A stretch of DNA of 12,300 bases, taken from positions 1 to 12,300 of the forward strand of contig SICW01000022.1 of the NCBI GenBank assembly GCA_009691355.1, written 5' to 3'. Origin of the DNA: Candidatus Woesearchaeota archaeon. GTDB taxonomy: Archaea; Nanobdellota; Nanobdellia; SCGC-AAA011-G17; GW2011-AR17. The translations under genes and the position numbers were made by a program. Below are positions 1-6,805 of this stretch, one piece after another. How positions within the stretch are numbered: the first letter of the stretch is position 1; the number at the start of each line of letters is the position of its first letter. The notes below the pieces were generated by a model. It was given only the letters and a program-made list of their open reading frames with translations, did no database searches and had not been told where the DNA came from.

Positions 1-194
1 AATTGCAGGAATTTATTGTTGCTGGACTTCCTGGAGTGGGTACACAGCTTGCACAGAGCCTGCTTAAAGAATTTAAAAGTATCACGAAAATAGTTACGGC
101 TTCTGAACAGGAATTACAAGATGTGGATAAAATTGGAAAGAAAAAAGCTGGTGAGATTAGAAAAGTTCTTGATGAAGAATATATTGAAAAGTAA
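1..194 (+). CDS. hef: Hef-type helicase/nuclease, C-terminal HhH end (5' partial)
   Basis: Only the last 63 codons are in the window; the frame is open to the left edge and ends at TAA 192-194. The visible part is a tandem helix-hairpin-helix (HhH2) domain: a first hairpin around LPGVGTQLAQSLL and a second around VDKIGKKKAGEIRKVLD. This matches the C-terminus of archaeal Hef (XPF/ERCC4-family, FANCM-like), where the HhH pair binds branched DNA next to the nuclease domain and helps dimerisation at stalled forks. The helicase and ERCC4 nuclease domains would lie to the left, outside the window. A nuclease-only XPF-type protein would have the same tail, so the helicase part is assumed, not seen. 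The TTG at position 3 is an internal Leu codon, not a start. The gene is convergent with the next one, with 5 bp between stops. Confidence 0.8.
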   Translation, partial: LQEFIVAGLPGVGTQLAQSLLKEFKSITKIVTASEQELQDVDKIGKKKAGEIRKVLDEEYIEK

Positions 195-199
195 AAAAA

Positions 200-796
200 C
201 TAACAGTCGATATAAATTGTTGCTGAACCATCTGTTCCGCTTCCATCAACCATGGTTATGTCAAGCCCATTAATTTCTATAGTCTCATCAACTGAGACTA
301 AACCTTTCTTCCCGCCAACAGATATTTGTGAGGAGAAATCAGAAGCAAGAGTTACTTCAAGCTCTCTTCCATTATATTCATAAGGATCGTCTAAGACAAG
401 AATGATTTCGTTTTCTGAGCCGCAAGGATCGGACTCTTCAACTACTTCCTCTTCTACTACCACTTCTTCTTCAACTGTGGTATTTGTTTCTTCAACTTTT
501 GTTTCATTTGCTACAGAATCGATAACAGGGGCGGTTGTTTCTTCTGTCACCACCTCTTTTTCCCCAGAAAGACCAATCACCGCGTCCCATGTTATCGCAC
601 CTGTTAAAAATAAAACACCTAAAAGTAAAACTCCTGCTGTAAGAAAACCCAAAAAAGACATTAAATAAAGATCTCTTCTTGTTACTGATAAAGAATCTTT
701 CTGTTGTGATGGCTGTTGTTCAGTTTCTTCAGATCGAAAAGGTCGAAACTTTTGTTGGGGCTCCTTTGAGCCATCACTTACATCTTTTAATTTCAT
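200..796 (-). CDS. single-pass membrane protein with acidic stalk and C-terminal beta-type domain
   Basis: The 198-residue protein has a charged, Gln-rich N-terminus (1-42, ending in RRD), one transmembrane helix (about 44-68), a Glu/Val/Thr-rich acidic stalk (about 80-122, with runs such as EEEVVVEEEVVEE), and a C-terminal domain (about 123-198) rich in beta-forming residues, with Cys at 125 and 198 that could form a disulfide. The positive residues just before the helix suggest N-in, C-out, so the C-terminal domain would be outside the cell. I do not recognise a family; the architecture is common among DPANN hypothetical proteins. The start ATG (794-796) overlaps the end of the upstream zinc-ribbon gene by 23 bp. 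A TATA-like box on the minus strand at 821-829 (CTTTAAATA) is centred 29 bp upstream, so it may also have its own nearly leaderless promoter. Confidence 0.75.
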   Translation of the reverse strand: MKLKDVSDGSKEPQQKFRPFRSEETEQQPSQQKDSLSVTRRDLYLMSFLGFLTAGVLLLGVLFLTGAITWDAVIGLSGEKEVVTEETTAPVIDSVANETKVEETNTTVEEEVVVEEEVVEESDPCGSENEIILVLDDPYEYNGRELEVTLASDFSSQISVGGKKGLVSVDETIEINGLDITMVDGSGTDGSATIYIDC

Positions 797-953
797 TTAT
801 CTTTTTACAAGTAGATTTCCTATTTAAAGTTTTTTGTTCTGCATCCATCATAATCACATATGTGCCTTGATATCCACAGCCCTTACAAAAGAATATTCCA
901 GTGAATATATCAGAGTCAATTCTTTTCTTCTTACATTTAGGACAGATTAACAT
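774..953 (-). CDS. small zinc-ribbon protein
   Basis: This 59-residue protein carries two metal-binding knuckles, CPKC at residues 4-7 and CKGC at 23-26, a classic zinc ribbon with a 15-residue gap. The rest is short, Lys-rich and contains a late Cys pair. A longer reading from ATG 978-980 exists, but I prefer the ATG at 951-953 because it places the first knuckle at residue 4, as usual for such ribbons. It overlaps the 3' end of thpR by 17 bp and the next gene by 23 bp, so it is probably translated from the thpR transcript by coupling. No clear Shine-Dalgarno is seen. Function is unknown; possible roles are nucleic-acid binding or protein contact. Confidence 0.65.
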   Translation of the reverse strand: MLICPKCKKKRIDSDIFTGIFFCKGCGYQGTYVIMMDAEQKTLNRKSTCKKINEIKRCK

Positions 954-1467
954 TTTCAAGAGTTTTATAGAGAGAACCATTCTTTGTTAAGGTTGAGCTC
1001 ATGAGCTGAAAAGAATCAACCTTGAAAGACCGAGGCTCTATTATAATCGATTCTACAGAATTGAAGAAATCTTTCTTTCTGCGAATGGACTTTATTCTTC
1101 CCAGAGTAATATGTGCCTGAAACTTTTGTTCTCCAGGAAAAGATGTAAGAAGATGGCCATCAATCTTTTGTTGAAGTTCTATTACCTGCTCTTCAGGTTC
1201 AAGAGATATCCAAATTACCGTCGGACTCTCTGCATGGGGAAAGAAACCAAGCTTAGCTACATGAAGTGAAAGTGTTTTTGCTTCTATTTTTATTTGGCTT
1301 TTGATTTTAGAAAGATCTTTTTCTTCAACTTCACCTAAAAACTTTAATGTGAGGTGAAGATTCTTCTTTGAAACCCATGTAATCTTTGCTTCTTTGAATT
1401 TCTTCTCTAACTGGAAGAGATACTCTTTAATTTCTTTAGGAAGATCAATTGCAAGGAAAAGTCTCAT
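937..1467 (-). CDS. thpR: RNA 2',3'-cyclic phosphodiesterase (2H family)
   Basis: The 176-residue protein is full length for the LigT/ThpR branch of the 2H phosphoesterases. It shows both catalytic motifs, HLTL at 38-41 (in LHLTLKFLGEV) and HITL at 119-122 (in AHITLGRI), and the typical N-terminus MRLFLAIDLP. Family members hydrolyse 2',3'-cyclic phosphate to a 2'-phosphate on RNA and can join tRNA halves 2'-5' in vitro; the physiological substrate in archaea is not settled. The ATG at 1465-1467 has a minus-strand TATA box centred 26.5 bp upstream and lies 33 bp after tyrS, so it has its own promoter and probably a leaderless mRNA. The zinc-ribbon gene follows with overlap. Confidence 0.92.
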   Translation of the reverse strand: MRLFLAIDLPKEIKEYLFQLEKKFKEAKITWVSKKNLHLTLKFLGEVEEKDLSKIKSQIKIEAKTLSLHVAKLGFFPHAESPTVIWISLEPEEQVIELQQKIDGHLLTSFPGEQKFQAHITLGRIKSIRRKKDFFNSVESIIIEPRSFKVDSFQLMSSTLTKNGSLYKTLENVNLS

Positions 1468-1489
1468 ACTCTTTTAAAAGAAAAAGAAG

Positions 1490-1497
1490 TTTATAAT
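1490..1497 (-). promoter_or_regulatory. TATA box of thpR
   Basis: Reading the minus strand gives ATTATAAA, centred 26.5 bp before the thpR ATG. With the usual archaeal TATA-to-start distance, transcription would begin at or within a base of the start codon, giving a leaderless mRNA. Confidence 0.7.
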
Positions 1498-1500
1498 AAT

Positions 1501-2523
1501 TTAGTTCGTATATGCTGTTGAAGATATTTTCTCTAACTGTTTTTGTTTTGTACGTATAGGCTTGAGAAGTTGATTTAGCTCTTTTGCAAGTGCATTTTTC
1601 AAATCTAAAGGATGTAATTTTTTCTGTGCAAAATCTTTCTCAAGATCTTCATAGGAACTATATTTCAAATTTCCACCAAATTTTTCTGGCCTCTCTATAA
1701 TAAACTGCTCCTTTTTATCTCCCTTGAGAACCATAATTACATATTTTGTAAACGCAAGTACACCGTTCTCTTCAATTATACCTTCTGGACATTCTGCACC
1801 ACGGATCTTTTTATTTACGGTCTCTTCGTCATCTAAAAGATCTATTTTTGTTTTAGGATCAGAAGAAGACATTTTTTTTCCTACAAGACCAGGAATAATA
1901 GGGGTCATCACTTCAATACGAGATTTATATTCCACTGCGGGAAGATTTTCTCTTGCGAACATGAGAATTTTTCTTTGATCAAGCCCGCCATATTGAATAT
2001 CTACTTCTAAGTACTCTTCATCGAGAGATTGCATGATAGGATAGATTAGGCCACTTAACTTGGGATTATCACCAAATTTGACTACTTCTGCTGCAGCCCG
2101 TTTACAATCATTAATGGTTACCTGTGTACTCATTTTAAGAAGATCATAAAAATAGTCTTCTTTCTTTTGAAAAGAGGAACCCTTTACCATTTCAAACTCT
2201 TTTATGTCTGCACCAATACATTCAAACATCAGAGGAATAATTGCATGATAATATTCGTATCTTTTTTCTAATGTTTCCCAAGGGGTCCCATCAAGAGCTC
2301 CATGGATATCTGCAAGTAGTAACTTTACTTTAAAGCCAGCTTTGAGAAAATCTGCAAGCTTTAACACCCACACAAAATATCCGATATGAGGTCTACCTGT
2401 GATTGCTGTCCCCAAATATACAGATGGTTTCTTTTTTTCTTGGAGAAGTTTTTTCAGCTCTTCTAACGTTACTACCTCTTCTGTGTTTCTTACTACCAGC
2501 TGAAATCTTTTTTCAACATCCAT
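1501..2523 (-). CDS. tyrS: tyrosyl-tRNA synthetase (archaeal type)
   Basis: Charges tRNA-Tyr with tyrosine in the cytoplasm. It is a class I synthetase: the HIGH signature is HIGY at 46-49 (in TGRPHIGYF) and the KMSKS loop is KMSSS at 217-221. Tyrosine-binding residues known from Methanocaldococcus TyrRS have counterparts: Tyr36 (in VYLGTA), and in the YPIMQSLDEEYLEVD segment Tyr161, Gln165 and Asp168, plus Gln183 in LDQRK. These distinguish it from TrpRS. The length, 340 residues, is slightly above the compact archaeal form of about 306 because of an N-terminal extension of about 20 residues and a Lys-rich C-terminus. The ATG 2521-2523 has a TATA box 26.5 bp upstream, so a leaderless start. 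It is the first of four minus-strand genes. Confidence 0.95.
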   Translation of the reverse strand: MDVEKRFQLVVRNTEEVVTLEELKKLLQEKKKPSVYLGTAITGRPHIGYFVWVLKLADFLKAGFKVKLLLADIHGALDGTPWETLEKRYEYYHAIIPLMFECIGADIKEFEMVKGSSFQKKEDYFYDLLKMSTQVTINDCKRAAAEVVKFGDNPKLSGLIYPIMQSLDEEYLEVDIQYGGLDQRKILMFARENLPAVEYKSRIEVMTPIIPGLVGKKMSSSDPKTKIDLLDDEETVNKKIRGAECPEGIIEENGVLAFTKYVIMVLKGDKKEQFIIERPEKFGGNLKYSSYEDLEKDFAQKKLHPLDLKNALAKELNQLLKPIRTKQKQLEKISSTAYTN

Positions 2524-2545
2524 ACCTTAGAAAAAACAGACTTTG

Positions 2546-2553
2546 TTTATTAA
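2546..2553 (-). promoter_or_regulatory. TATA box of tyrS
   Basis: The minus-strand TTAATAAA is centred 26.5 bp before the tyrS ATG, consistent with leaderless transcription. Confidence 0.6.
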
Positions 2554-2597
2554 GTTTTCTTCCCATTGAAAGATTTTCAGAAAAAGAAGGTTTAGGC

Positions 2598-2605
2598 TTA
2601 TAAAA
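2598..2605 (+). promoter_or_regulatory. TATA box of the membrane OB-fold gene
   Basis: TTATAAAA lies centred 24.5 bp before ATG 2626, again at leaderless distance. It faces away from the tyrS promoter, so the 102-bp gap is a divergent promoter region. Confidence 0.65.
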
Positions 2606-2625
2606 AGAAAAGGGAGAGAAAGGAT

Positions 2626-2973
2626 ATGGAAGAGCAAAACTTTTTACGTTTCGCATTACTTATCTCCCTATTGGGAGTGTTTATTCTTTTTTTGTGTACT
2701 TCTTTTTTTCATTATGACCTTAAAGCAATCCAGGATATAAGCACAGACATGGATGGAAAAATAGTGCGTGTTCAGGGAAAAATACTCTCTTCCAGAAATG
2801 TCGCTGAAACATACATTCTTACTCTTCAGGATGATACGGGGAGTATTCCTGTTGTGCTTTATACTGCAAAGGAAATAGATTTTAGGAAAGGAAGCTATGT
2901 TGAGGTAGTAGGCACTGTTGATGAATATGAATGTAGCCTTGAAATTAAAGCAGATGAGATTCTGTTTTTATAA
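2626..2973 (+). CDS. membrane-anchored OB-fold protein
   Basis: The 115-residue protein begins with a hydrophobic helix (about 8-25), then a single OB-fold (about 42-115). The fold shows the five-strand pattern of the tRNA_anti/nucleic-acid-binding type: GKIVRVQGKILS, TYILTLQDDTGSIPVVLY, SYVEVVGTVDEY and SLEIKADEI. OB-folds of this type bind single-stranded nucleic acid, but membrane-tethered ones are also used as plain protein modules, so nucleic-acid binding is possible rather than shown. The sequence after the helix carries few positive charges, so the OB domain may face outwards. The last 6 bp overlap the end of the convergent Lrp-family gene. Confidence 0.75.
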   Translation: MEEQNFLRFALLISLLGVFILFLCTSFFHYDLKAIQDISTDMDGKIVRVQGKILSSRNVAETYILTLQDDTGSIPVVLYTAKEIDFRKGSYVEVVGTVDEYECSLEIKADEILFL

Positions 2974-3951
2974 CTCTGAAAAGAACTGTTGAGGGAGTGT
3001 CGTCTGTTTTTGTATCTGAACTACATGACAAAGTTCCATTTCTCGGATAATATCCCCTAATTGCACACGTAAATCTCTCAGAAAAGTGTGAAGATCTTGC
3101 ATACTTGCACACTCTACATCCAATTCAAAATCCCACATCCCAAATACTTTTGAAATTGAAATAACATTTTCTTTTCGTCTAAACATGCGAATGAGCTCCT
3201 CTTCTTTGTCTAAAGAAACATTGGAAAGCTTTAGAAAGATTTTCTGTGCATTGTACCCTAGTTTTGAACAATCTATGTTGGTCGTGTAACTTTTTATAAC
3301 CCCTTTTGTTTCTAATGCGCGAACCCGAGAAATAATTGTTTTGGGAGTGACTTTATATTTTGAAGCAAGCTGTACGTAGCTCACTCTGGGATTCTCGTAA
3401 AAAGAAAAAATAATTTTTTTATCCAGAGGAAGAAGACTTGCTGGATCTCTATCACCACCTATAACAATAGTGCCCATGTGCGTTGCATAATCTGTAAGAT
3501 ATCTTCTTTTCAAATCGTAAGTCACTGTATTTGTAAGTACATAATAATTTTTGATTAACTTGGGAAATTGTGCAAGCAAGATGTGAATTTCTTTATTACA
3601 ACGTGAAGCATTTTTTGTTGCGAATACTATAAAAAAATCCCAATGGCCCCCAAGCTCGGTTATAGATATAACAGATGAATGAGAAGAAAGATGTTTGAAG
3701 AATAGATCTCTTTGTTCTGTCTTTGATTGATTTATGGTCATTAAAACTTTATAACTGTGATAGCCTAAACAGGCATAATCAAATACTGTAGAATAGCCTG
3801 TAATTACCCCAGATTCTTCAAATTTTTCAATCTTATAAGAAATTCCTTGTTGGCTCATTTTTAGCTTTTTTGCAATTTTATTGAGAGGGGAACGAGCATG
3901 TATGTTTAACTCAAATAGCATCCAAAGGTCTTTTTTAGAAAAATCACCCAT
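2968..3951 (-). CDS. tandem Lrp/AsnC-family transcription regulator (two HTH-RAM units)
   Basis: The 327-residue protein contains two complete Lrp-type units in one chain. Unit 1 has a winged HTH at about 8-60 (SPLNKIAKKLKMSQQGISYKI) and a RAM/AsnC ligand domain at about 68-155. Unit 2 has an HTH at about 176-225 (VSYVQLASKYKVTPKTIISRV) and a second RAM domain at about 230-310. The units align with each other: LGYHSYKVLM with LGYNAQKIFL, and ELGGHWDFFIVF with KVFGMWDFELDV. Standard Lrp proteins are about 150 residues with one unit and dimerise; this one is a covalent double. Such regulators respond to amino acids or other small ligands in archaea. The gene is divergent from dacZ across 115 bp, so it may control itself, dacZ or both. 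TATA (3978-3985, minus strand) is 30.5 bp before the ATG. Confidence 0.88.
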   Translation of the reverse strand: MGDFSKKDLWMLFELNIHARSPLNKIAKKLKMSQQGISYKIEKFEESGVITGYSTVFDYACLGYHSYKVLMTINQSKTEQRDLFFKHLSSHSSVISITELGGHWDFFIVFATKNASRCNKEIHILLAQFPKLIKNYYVLTNTVTYDLKRRYLTDYATHMGTIVIGGDRDPASLLPLDKKIIFSFYENPRVSYVQLASKYKVTPKTIISRVRALETKGVIKSYTTNIDCSKLGYNAQKIFLKLSNVSLDKEEELIRMFRRKENVISISKVFGMWDFELDVECASMQDLHTFLRDLRVQLGDIIREMELCHVVQIQKQTTLPQQFFSEL

Positions 3952-3977
3952 TTTTATTGATTTTTACGTAAAAAAAG

Positions 3978-3985
3978 TATTTAAA
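3978..3985 (-). promoter_or_regulatory. TATA box of the tandem Lrp gene
   Basis: TTTAAATA on the minus strand is centred 30.5 bp before ATG 3951, which leaves a leader of only about 4-6 nt. Confidence 0.55.
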
Positions 3986-4056
3986 TCTACTCTTTTTTTA
4001 GATAATCTAGAAGAAATGTTTTAATACTCCTGAATGGCATGATAGTTTGTTTAAAA

Positions 4057-4062
4057 AGGTGA
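4057..4062 (+). promoter_or_regulatory. Shine-Dalgarno of dacZ
   Basis: AGGTGA pairs with the 16S 3' end (complement AGGAGGTGAT) and ends 4 nt before ATG 4067. Most neighbours are leaderless, so dacZ differs in using a leader. A possible TATA (TTTTAATA, about 4019-4026) would start the transcript about 20 nt before the ATG. Confidence 0.6.
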
Positions 4063-4066
4063 AATT

Positions 4067-4777
4067 ATGGGTTTAGGGAAAGGAAAACACAAAAAAAATG
4101 TTCAAAAAGGACTTCTTTTTAAAACAGTTAAAGAAATAGACCAAATCAGAAAAAAACATTTTGGTCTAAGTTATGATATTAAACATGCTGCAGCTTCCGC
4201 AAGTAGAGTTGTAGGAAGATTTGTGAGCTATGTTCAGTTTGATACTCCTAAAAAACCAGCATACCTCGTTCTCTTAGGTGTCTCTGAAGAAAGTCTTAGA
4301 GATACCCATAATGGTGCTGTAGGTATTGCAACAAAATATTTGGGAAAGCCCTTTGCAAAAGTAATGCCTCAGCTTCTTGAAGATATTGGAAACTGCGATG
4401 GAGCAGTTATTGTAAACCAAGAGGGAAAGGTTGCTCGTGTGGGAGCACAACTTACCAACTTAGACACAAAAAAACTCCTTAGTTTGAGAAAGAAAGAATT
4501 TGGAAAAAAAGAGAACCCTGCAGTGCTCCTTGGTTTCTGTGGTGAAGTTGGAACAAGGCATACCTCTGCAATTGTTGCTTCTTATAAACACCAAGGTGTA
4601 CAAGTTGTTACCCTTAGTGAAGAGTCTGGGGATATACGAGTGTATGAAAATGGAACTATTATTGCTTCTACTAATAGAAAAGATAGGATTACTGGGAGAC
4701 CAAAGGTCCATTTCAAAGAGCCAAAGCAAGTCTCTCCTTTGGAAAAAATTGCAGAACTTGCAACTATGAGTATTTAA
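4067..4777 (+). CDS. dacZ: diadenylate cyclase (DisA_N domain), DacZ-like
   Basis: It makes the second messenger c-di-AMP from two ATP. The catalytic DisA_N (DAC) domain, about residues 85-205, shows DGA at 111-113, the RHT motif at 164-166 (in VGTRHTSAIV) and the SEESGDI segment at 184-190 followed by a G-rich strand; these correspond to the nucleotide- and metal-binding motifs of DisA, CdaA and archaeal DacZ. The N-terminal 80 residues hold basic residues and an alpha/beta region, as in DacZ proteins, and there is no membrane helix, so it is soluble. At 236 residues it is somewhat shorter than most euryarchaeal DacZ. Archaeal c-di-AMP is linked to osmotic homeostasis. It ends 11 bp from the convergent nuclease gene. 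A divergent double Lrp gene shares its upstream region. No c-di-AMP phosphodiesterase is visible in this window. Confidence 0.9.
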   Translation: MGLGKGKHKKNVQKGLLFKTVKEIDQIRKKHFGLSYDIKHAAASASRVVGRFVSYVQFDTPKKPAYLVLLGVSEESLRDTHNGAVGIATKYLGKPFAKVMPQLLEDIGNCDGAVIVNQEGKVARVGAQLTNLDTKKLLSLRKKEFGKKENPAVLLGFCGEVGTRHTSAIVASYKHQGVQVVTLSEESGDIRVYENGTIIASTNRKDRITGRPKVHFKEPKQVSPLEKIAELATMSI

Positions 4778-4788
4778 CTCAAAGATTT

Positions 4789-5379
4789 TTAGCAACTTTT
4801 TGCAGCAGTGTAGCCCTCAAGTTCAGATTCAGAGTGTATGCAAATAAGATTTTCTGGTTTTATTCTCTTTGCCCATTTACAATCTGGGCTATGATATAAC
4901 TTAGAATTTTTACTTGCAACGTATAAACAACCTTGTAATGGGTCTGTACAGTTCCACATTCCTTTCTTCTGATCTTGTGCTTCTTTCTCTAAAACTTTTA
5001 AATCATAATAATATTTTGTTGTTTCATTATACCTGTCAAAAACACGGGCGTAGCCTTCTTCAACTAGATAGCCATTGACAAACGTGTTATTCACATAAAT
5101 GTACCTTAGAGAACGTCCGTATTTATCAAGGTCTGTTTCATCTCTTTCTAGGATTACTTCTTGAGCCAGCGTTAACTCAGTAAGCTTTTCTTTTGCTTCT
5201 TCATAATAACATTCTCCTATTTCTGGTGTGTTTATTCCCGAGAGTCTAATTCTTCCAAAGTCTACATCTAAAGTATCACCATCAACAACACTTTCTACAA
5301 AATAAGGGCCATCGAGATCTGTTTGTTGAAGTGAACAAGCACTGAACAATAGGAGCAAGATACAAAGGAGGTGTTTCAT
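4789..5379 (-). CDS. exported staphylococcal-type nuclease with C-terminal Ada-like metal-binding tail
   Basis: The 196-residue protein starts with a signal sequence (1-15, KHLLCILLLLFSAC); the SAC before residue 16 resembles a weak lipobox, so it may be lipid-anchored. Residues 25-145 form an SNase domain with the Ca-binding VVDGDTL (Asp33, Asp35), Arg45, Glu53 (in RLSGINTPE) and Arg89 (in DKYGRSLRYIY), equivalent to Arg35, Glu43 and Arg87 of the Staphylococcus enzyme. Asp40 of that enzyme is Asn50 here, a change also seen in other homologues. Residues 153-196 resemble the Zn-binding tail often added to secreted nucleases (YVASKNS, YHSPDCKWAKRI, final GYTAAKSC); the usual CxxC at the end has only its second Cys. 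Likely role is extracellular DNA/RNA degradation, possibly nutrient scavenging. Confidence 0.85.
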   Translation of the reverse strand: MKHLLCILLLLFSACSLQQTDLDGPYFVESVVDGDTLDVDFGRIRLSGINTPEIGECYYEEAKEKLTELTLAQEVILERDETDLDKYGRSLRYIYVNNTFVNGYLVEEGYARVFDRYNETTKYYYDLKVLEKEAQDQKKGMWNCTDPLQGCLYVASKNSKLYHSPDCKWAKRIKPENLICIHSESELEGYTAAKSC

Positions 5380-5400
5380 AGAAATGAAGTAAAAACGAGT

Positions 5401-5408
5401 TTAATAAA
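5401..5408 (-). promoter_or_regulatory. TATA box of the nuclease gene
   Basis: TTTATTAA on the minus strand is centred 25.5 bp before ATG 5379, at leaderless distance. The 105-bp divergent gap also holds the promoter of the gene at 5485, and I see nothing else in it. Confidence 0.6.
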
Positions 5409-5455
5409 GAAGATGCAGAAAAAACTGAAAATCCTTCAGAAAAAACAGGATTGGG

Positions 5456-5463
5456 TTTATTAA
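5456..5463 (+). promoter_or_regulatory. TATA box of the COG1784 gene
   Basis: TTTATTAA is centred 25.5 bp before ATG 5485. It is the same octamer as in the divergent nuclease promoter. Confidence 0.6.
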
Positions 5464-5484
5464 AATAAAAAATACAAAAAGCCT

Positions 5485-6666
5485 ATGTTTTTTGAACTCC
5501 TGCTTGCAACACTTTTAGGTCTTCTCTTAGGAAGTCTTACAGGTATTATTCCTGGAATACATGTAAACCTTCTCTCTGCGTTTATCCTTTCTCTTTCTCC
5601 ACTTCTTCTTCCGTACTTTAGCCCTCTTTTACTTTGTGCATTCATCTTAAGTATTGCAATTACACATAGCTTCTTAGATGTCATTCCTACAACCTTTCTA
5701 GGCATACCAGAAGGGGATAGTCCTTACATCCTTTTTCCTTCACAGCAATTAGTTCTTGAAGGGAAGGCATACCAAGCAATATTTCTGAGTACTTTTGGAG
5801 CTTTCGGAAGTTTTCTTCTTGCACTTGTTTGTATACCTCTTTTTCTTTTTCTTACCAAGAATCTTTATCCGATTATTGAACCCTACATAGGATGGATCCT
5901 ACTTCTTCTCTGCCTTTTTCTGCTCTTCCAGGAAAAAGAAAGGCTTTGGGCAACATTTATCTTTCTCCTTTCTGGAACACTAGGCTTGGTAGTTCTTTCT
6001 CTTCCTTTAGAACAAGGTCTCTTTCCTTTATTCTCTGGACTCTTTGGTGTGAGTTCTCTTCTTCTCTCCTTAAAGGAATCTTCAACTATACCTCCGCAAA
6101 AACAGGACGTTCCAGAATTAGATGAAGCTCCTCTTGCAATTCCCTGCGCAACATTCATGGGATGGATTGCAAGCTTTATGCCTGGGCTTGGACCAGCACA
6201 AGTAGCAACAATAAGTACACGGCTTCTTTCTTTGAGTGATAAAGGGTATCTCATTCTTTTAGGGGGACTTTCTACAGTGAACACCCTTCTTGCACTTTTG
6301 AGTTTCTACCTTTTTGAGAAGACACGAAGTGGTGTCCTTGTGAATATTGCAGAACTTATGCGTTTAGATGAGTATACACTTTTTCTTTTTCTTATCATTG
6401 CCATTATTGCAGCAGGACTTGCAACTGTGCTTACTATTACTTCTTCAAAGTATTTTTCTTTATGGATGATAAGAATCAATTATTTTTGGTTAAACATTAC
6501 AGTTTTAACGTTTATTGTGATTATGACTTTGTTTCTTACAGGATTTTTAGGATTTCTTATTTTAATTGTTAGTACTGCAATTGGAATTCTGCCAGAAATG
6601 AAGGGTGTTGCAAAGAGCCATATGATGGGGTGCTTACTCCTTCCTGTACTACTCTTTTTTTTATAA
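5485..6666 (+). CDS. polytopic membrane protein, archaeal TctA-like family (COG1784/DUF112)
   Basis: The 393-residue protein is almost wholly hydrophobic, with about ten membrane helices. It has two half-repeats marked by Gly/Pro signatures: GSLTGIIPGIHVNL at about 16-29 and GWIASFMPGLGPAQ at about 226-239. The segment FLDVIPTTFLGIPEGDSPYILFP (after His61, split here as FLDVIPTTFLG and IPEGDSPYILFP) is characteristic of the archaeal COG1784 group. TctA of bacteria is the large membrane subunit of a tripartite tricarboxylate transporter; archaeal members usually occur without the TctB and TctC partners, as here, and their substrate is not known. The leaderless ATG at 5485 is fixed by the TATA box. 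The gene ends in T8 (6655-6662) overlapping the stop, a probable terminator. Confidence 0.82.
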   Translation: MFFELLLATLLGLLLGSLTGIIPGIHVNLLSAFILSLSPLLLPYFSPLLLCAFILSIAITHSFLDVIPTTFLGIPEGDSPYILFPSQQLVLEGKAYQAIFLSTFGAFGSFLLALVCIPLFLFLTKNLYPIIEPYIGWILLLLCLFLLFQEKERLWATFIFLLSGTLGLVVLSLPLEQGLFPLFSGLFGVSSLLLSLKESSTIPPQKQDVPELDEAPLAIPCATFMGWIASFMPGLGPAQVATISTRLLSLSDKGYLILLGGLSTVNTLLALLSFYLFEKTRSGVLVNIAELMRLDEYTLFLFLIIAIIAAGLATVLTITSSKYFSLWMIRINYFWLNITVLTFIVIMTLFLTGFLGFLILIVSTAIGILPEMKGVAKSHMMGCLLLPVLLFFL

Positions 6667-6670
6667 GAAG

Positions 6671-6678
6671 AAAAAAAA
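6671..6678 (-). terminator. T8 tract ending the acidic microprotein transcript
   Basis: On the minus strand a run of eight T lies 17 bp beyond the TAA of the small acidic gene. T-runs are the main archaeal termination signal. A facing T8 for the convergent COG1784 gene lies at 6655-6662. Confidence 0.5.
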
Positions 6679-6694
6679 TAATAATTGGACTGAT

Positions 6695-6796
6695 TTACTC
6701 GTCGCTATCAAAGCCGTCATCATCATCCGTGTCATCGTCCCCATCATCATCATCATCCATGGATAAAGGGTTGTTTAAGAGATCTTCTACTTTCAT
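6695..6796 (-). CDS. 33-residue Asp-rich microprotein
   Basis: ATG 6794-6796 to TAA 6695-6697 encodes 33 residues, with 15 Asp and 2 Glu and a single Lys. It has a short amphipathic start (MKVEDLLNNPLS) followed by an acidic tail with D5, D3 and D4 runs separated by G and T and ending GFDSDE. It is supported by GGAGG with 9-nt spacing, a TATA box 50 bp upstream giving a leader of about 24 nt, and a T8 terminator: a complete expression cassette. I recognise no family. The acidic tail could bind divalent cations or a basic partner such as histone or ribosomal protein; both are guesses. The tail is built from repeated GAT codons, so its length could change by slippage. Confidence 0.6.
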   Translation of the reverse strand: MKVEDLLNNPLSMDDDDDGDDDTDDDDGFDSDE

Positions 6797-6805
6797 TTTT
6801 AGTCT

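Noticed and set aside
402..668. Ser/Thr-rich ORF on the plus strand
   Set aside because: It is the reverse of the acidic Glu/Val stalk of the membrane protein on the minus strand, with no start signals of its own.
774..980. Longer zinc-ribbon reading from ATG 978-980
   Set aside because: It would add nine residues inside the thpR coding region with no promoter or Shine-Dalgarno; the ATG at 951-953 gives the usual zinc-ribbon start.
5883..6284. 133-residue ORF on the minus strand
   Set aside because: It lies fully inside the COG1784 gene, is Arg/Ser-rich as expected for the antisense of a hydrophobic gene, and has no promoter.
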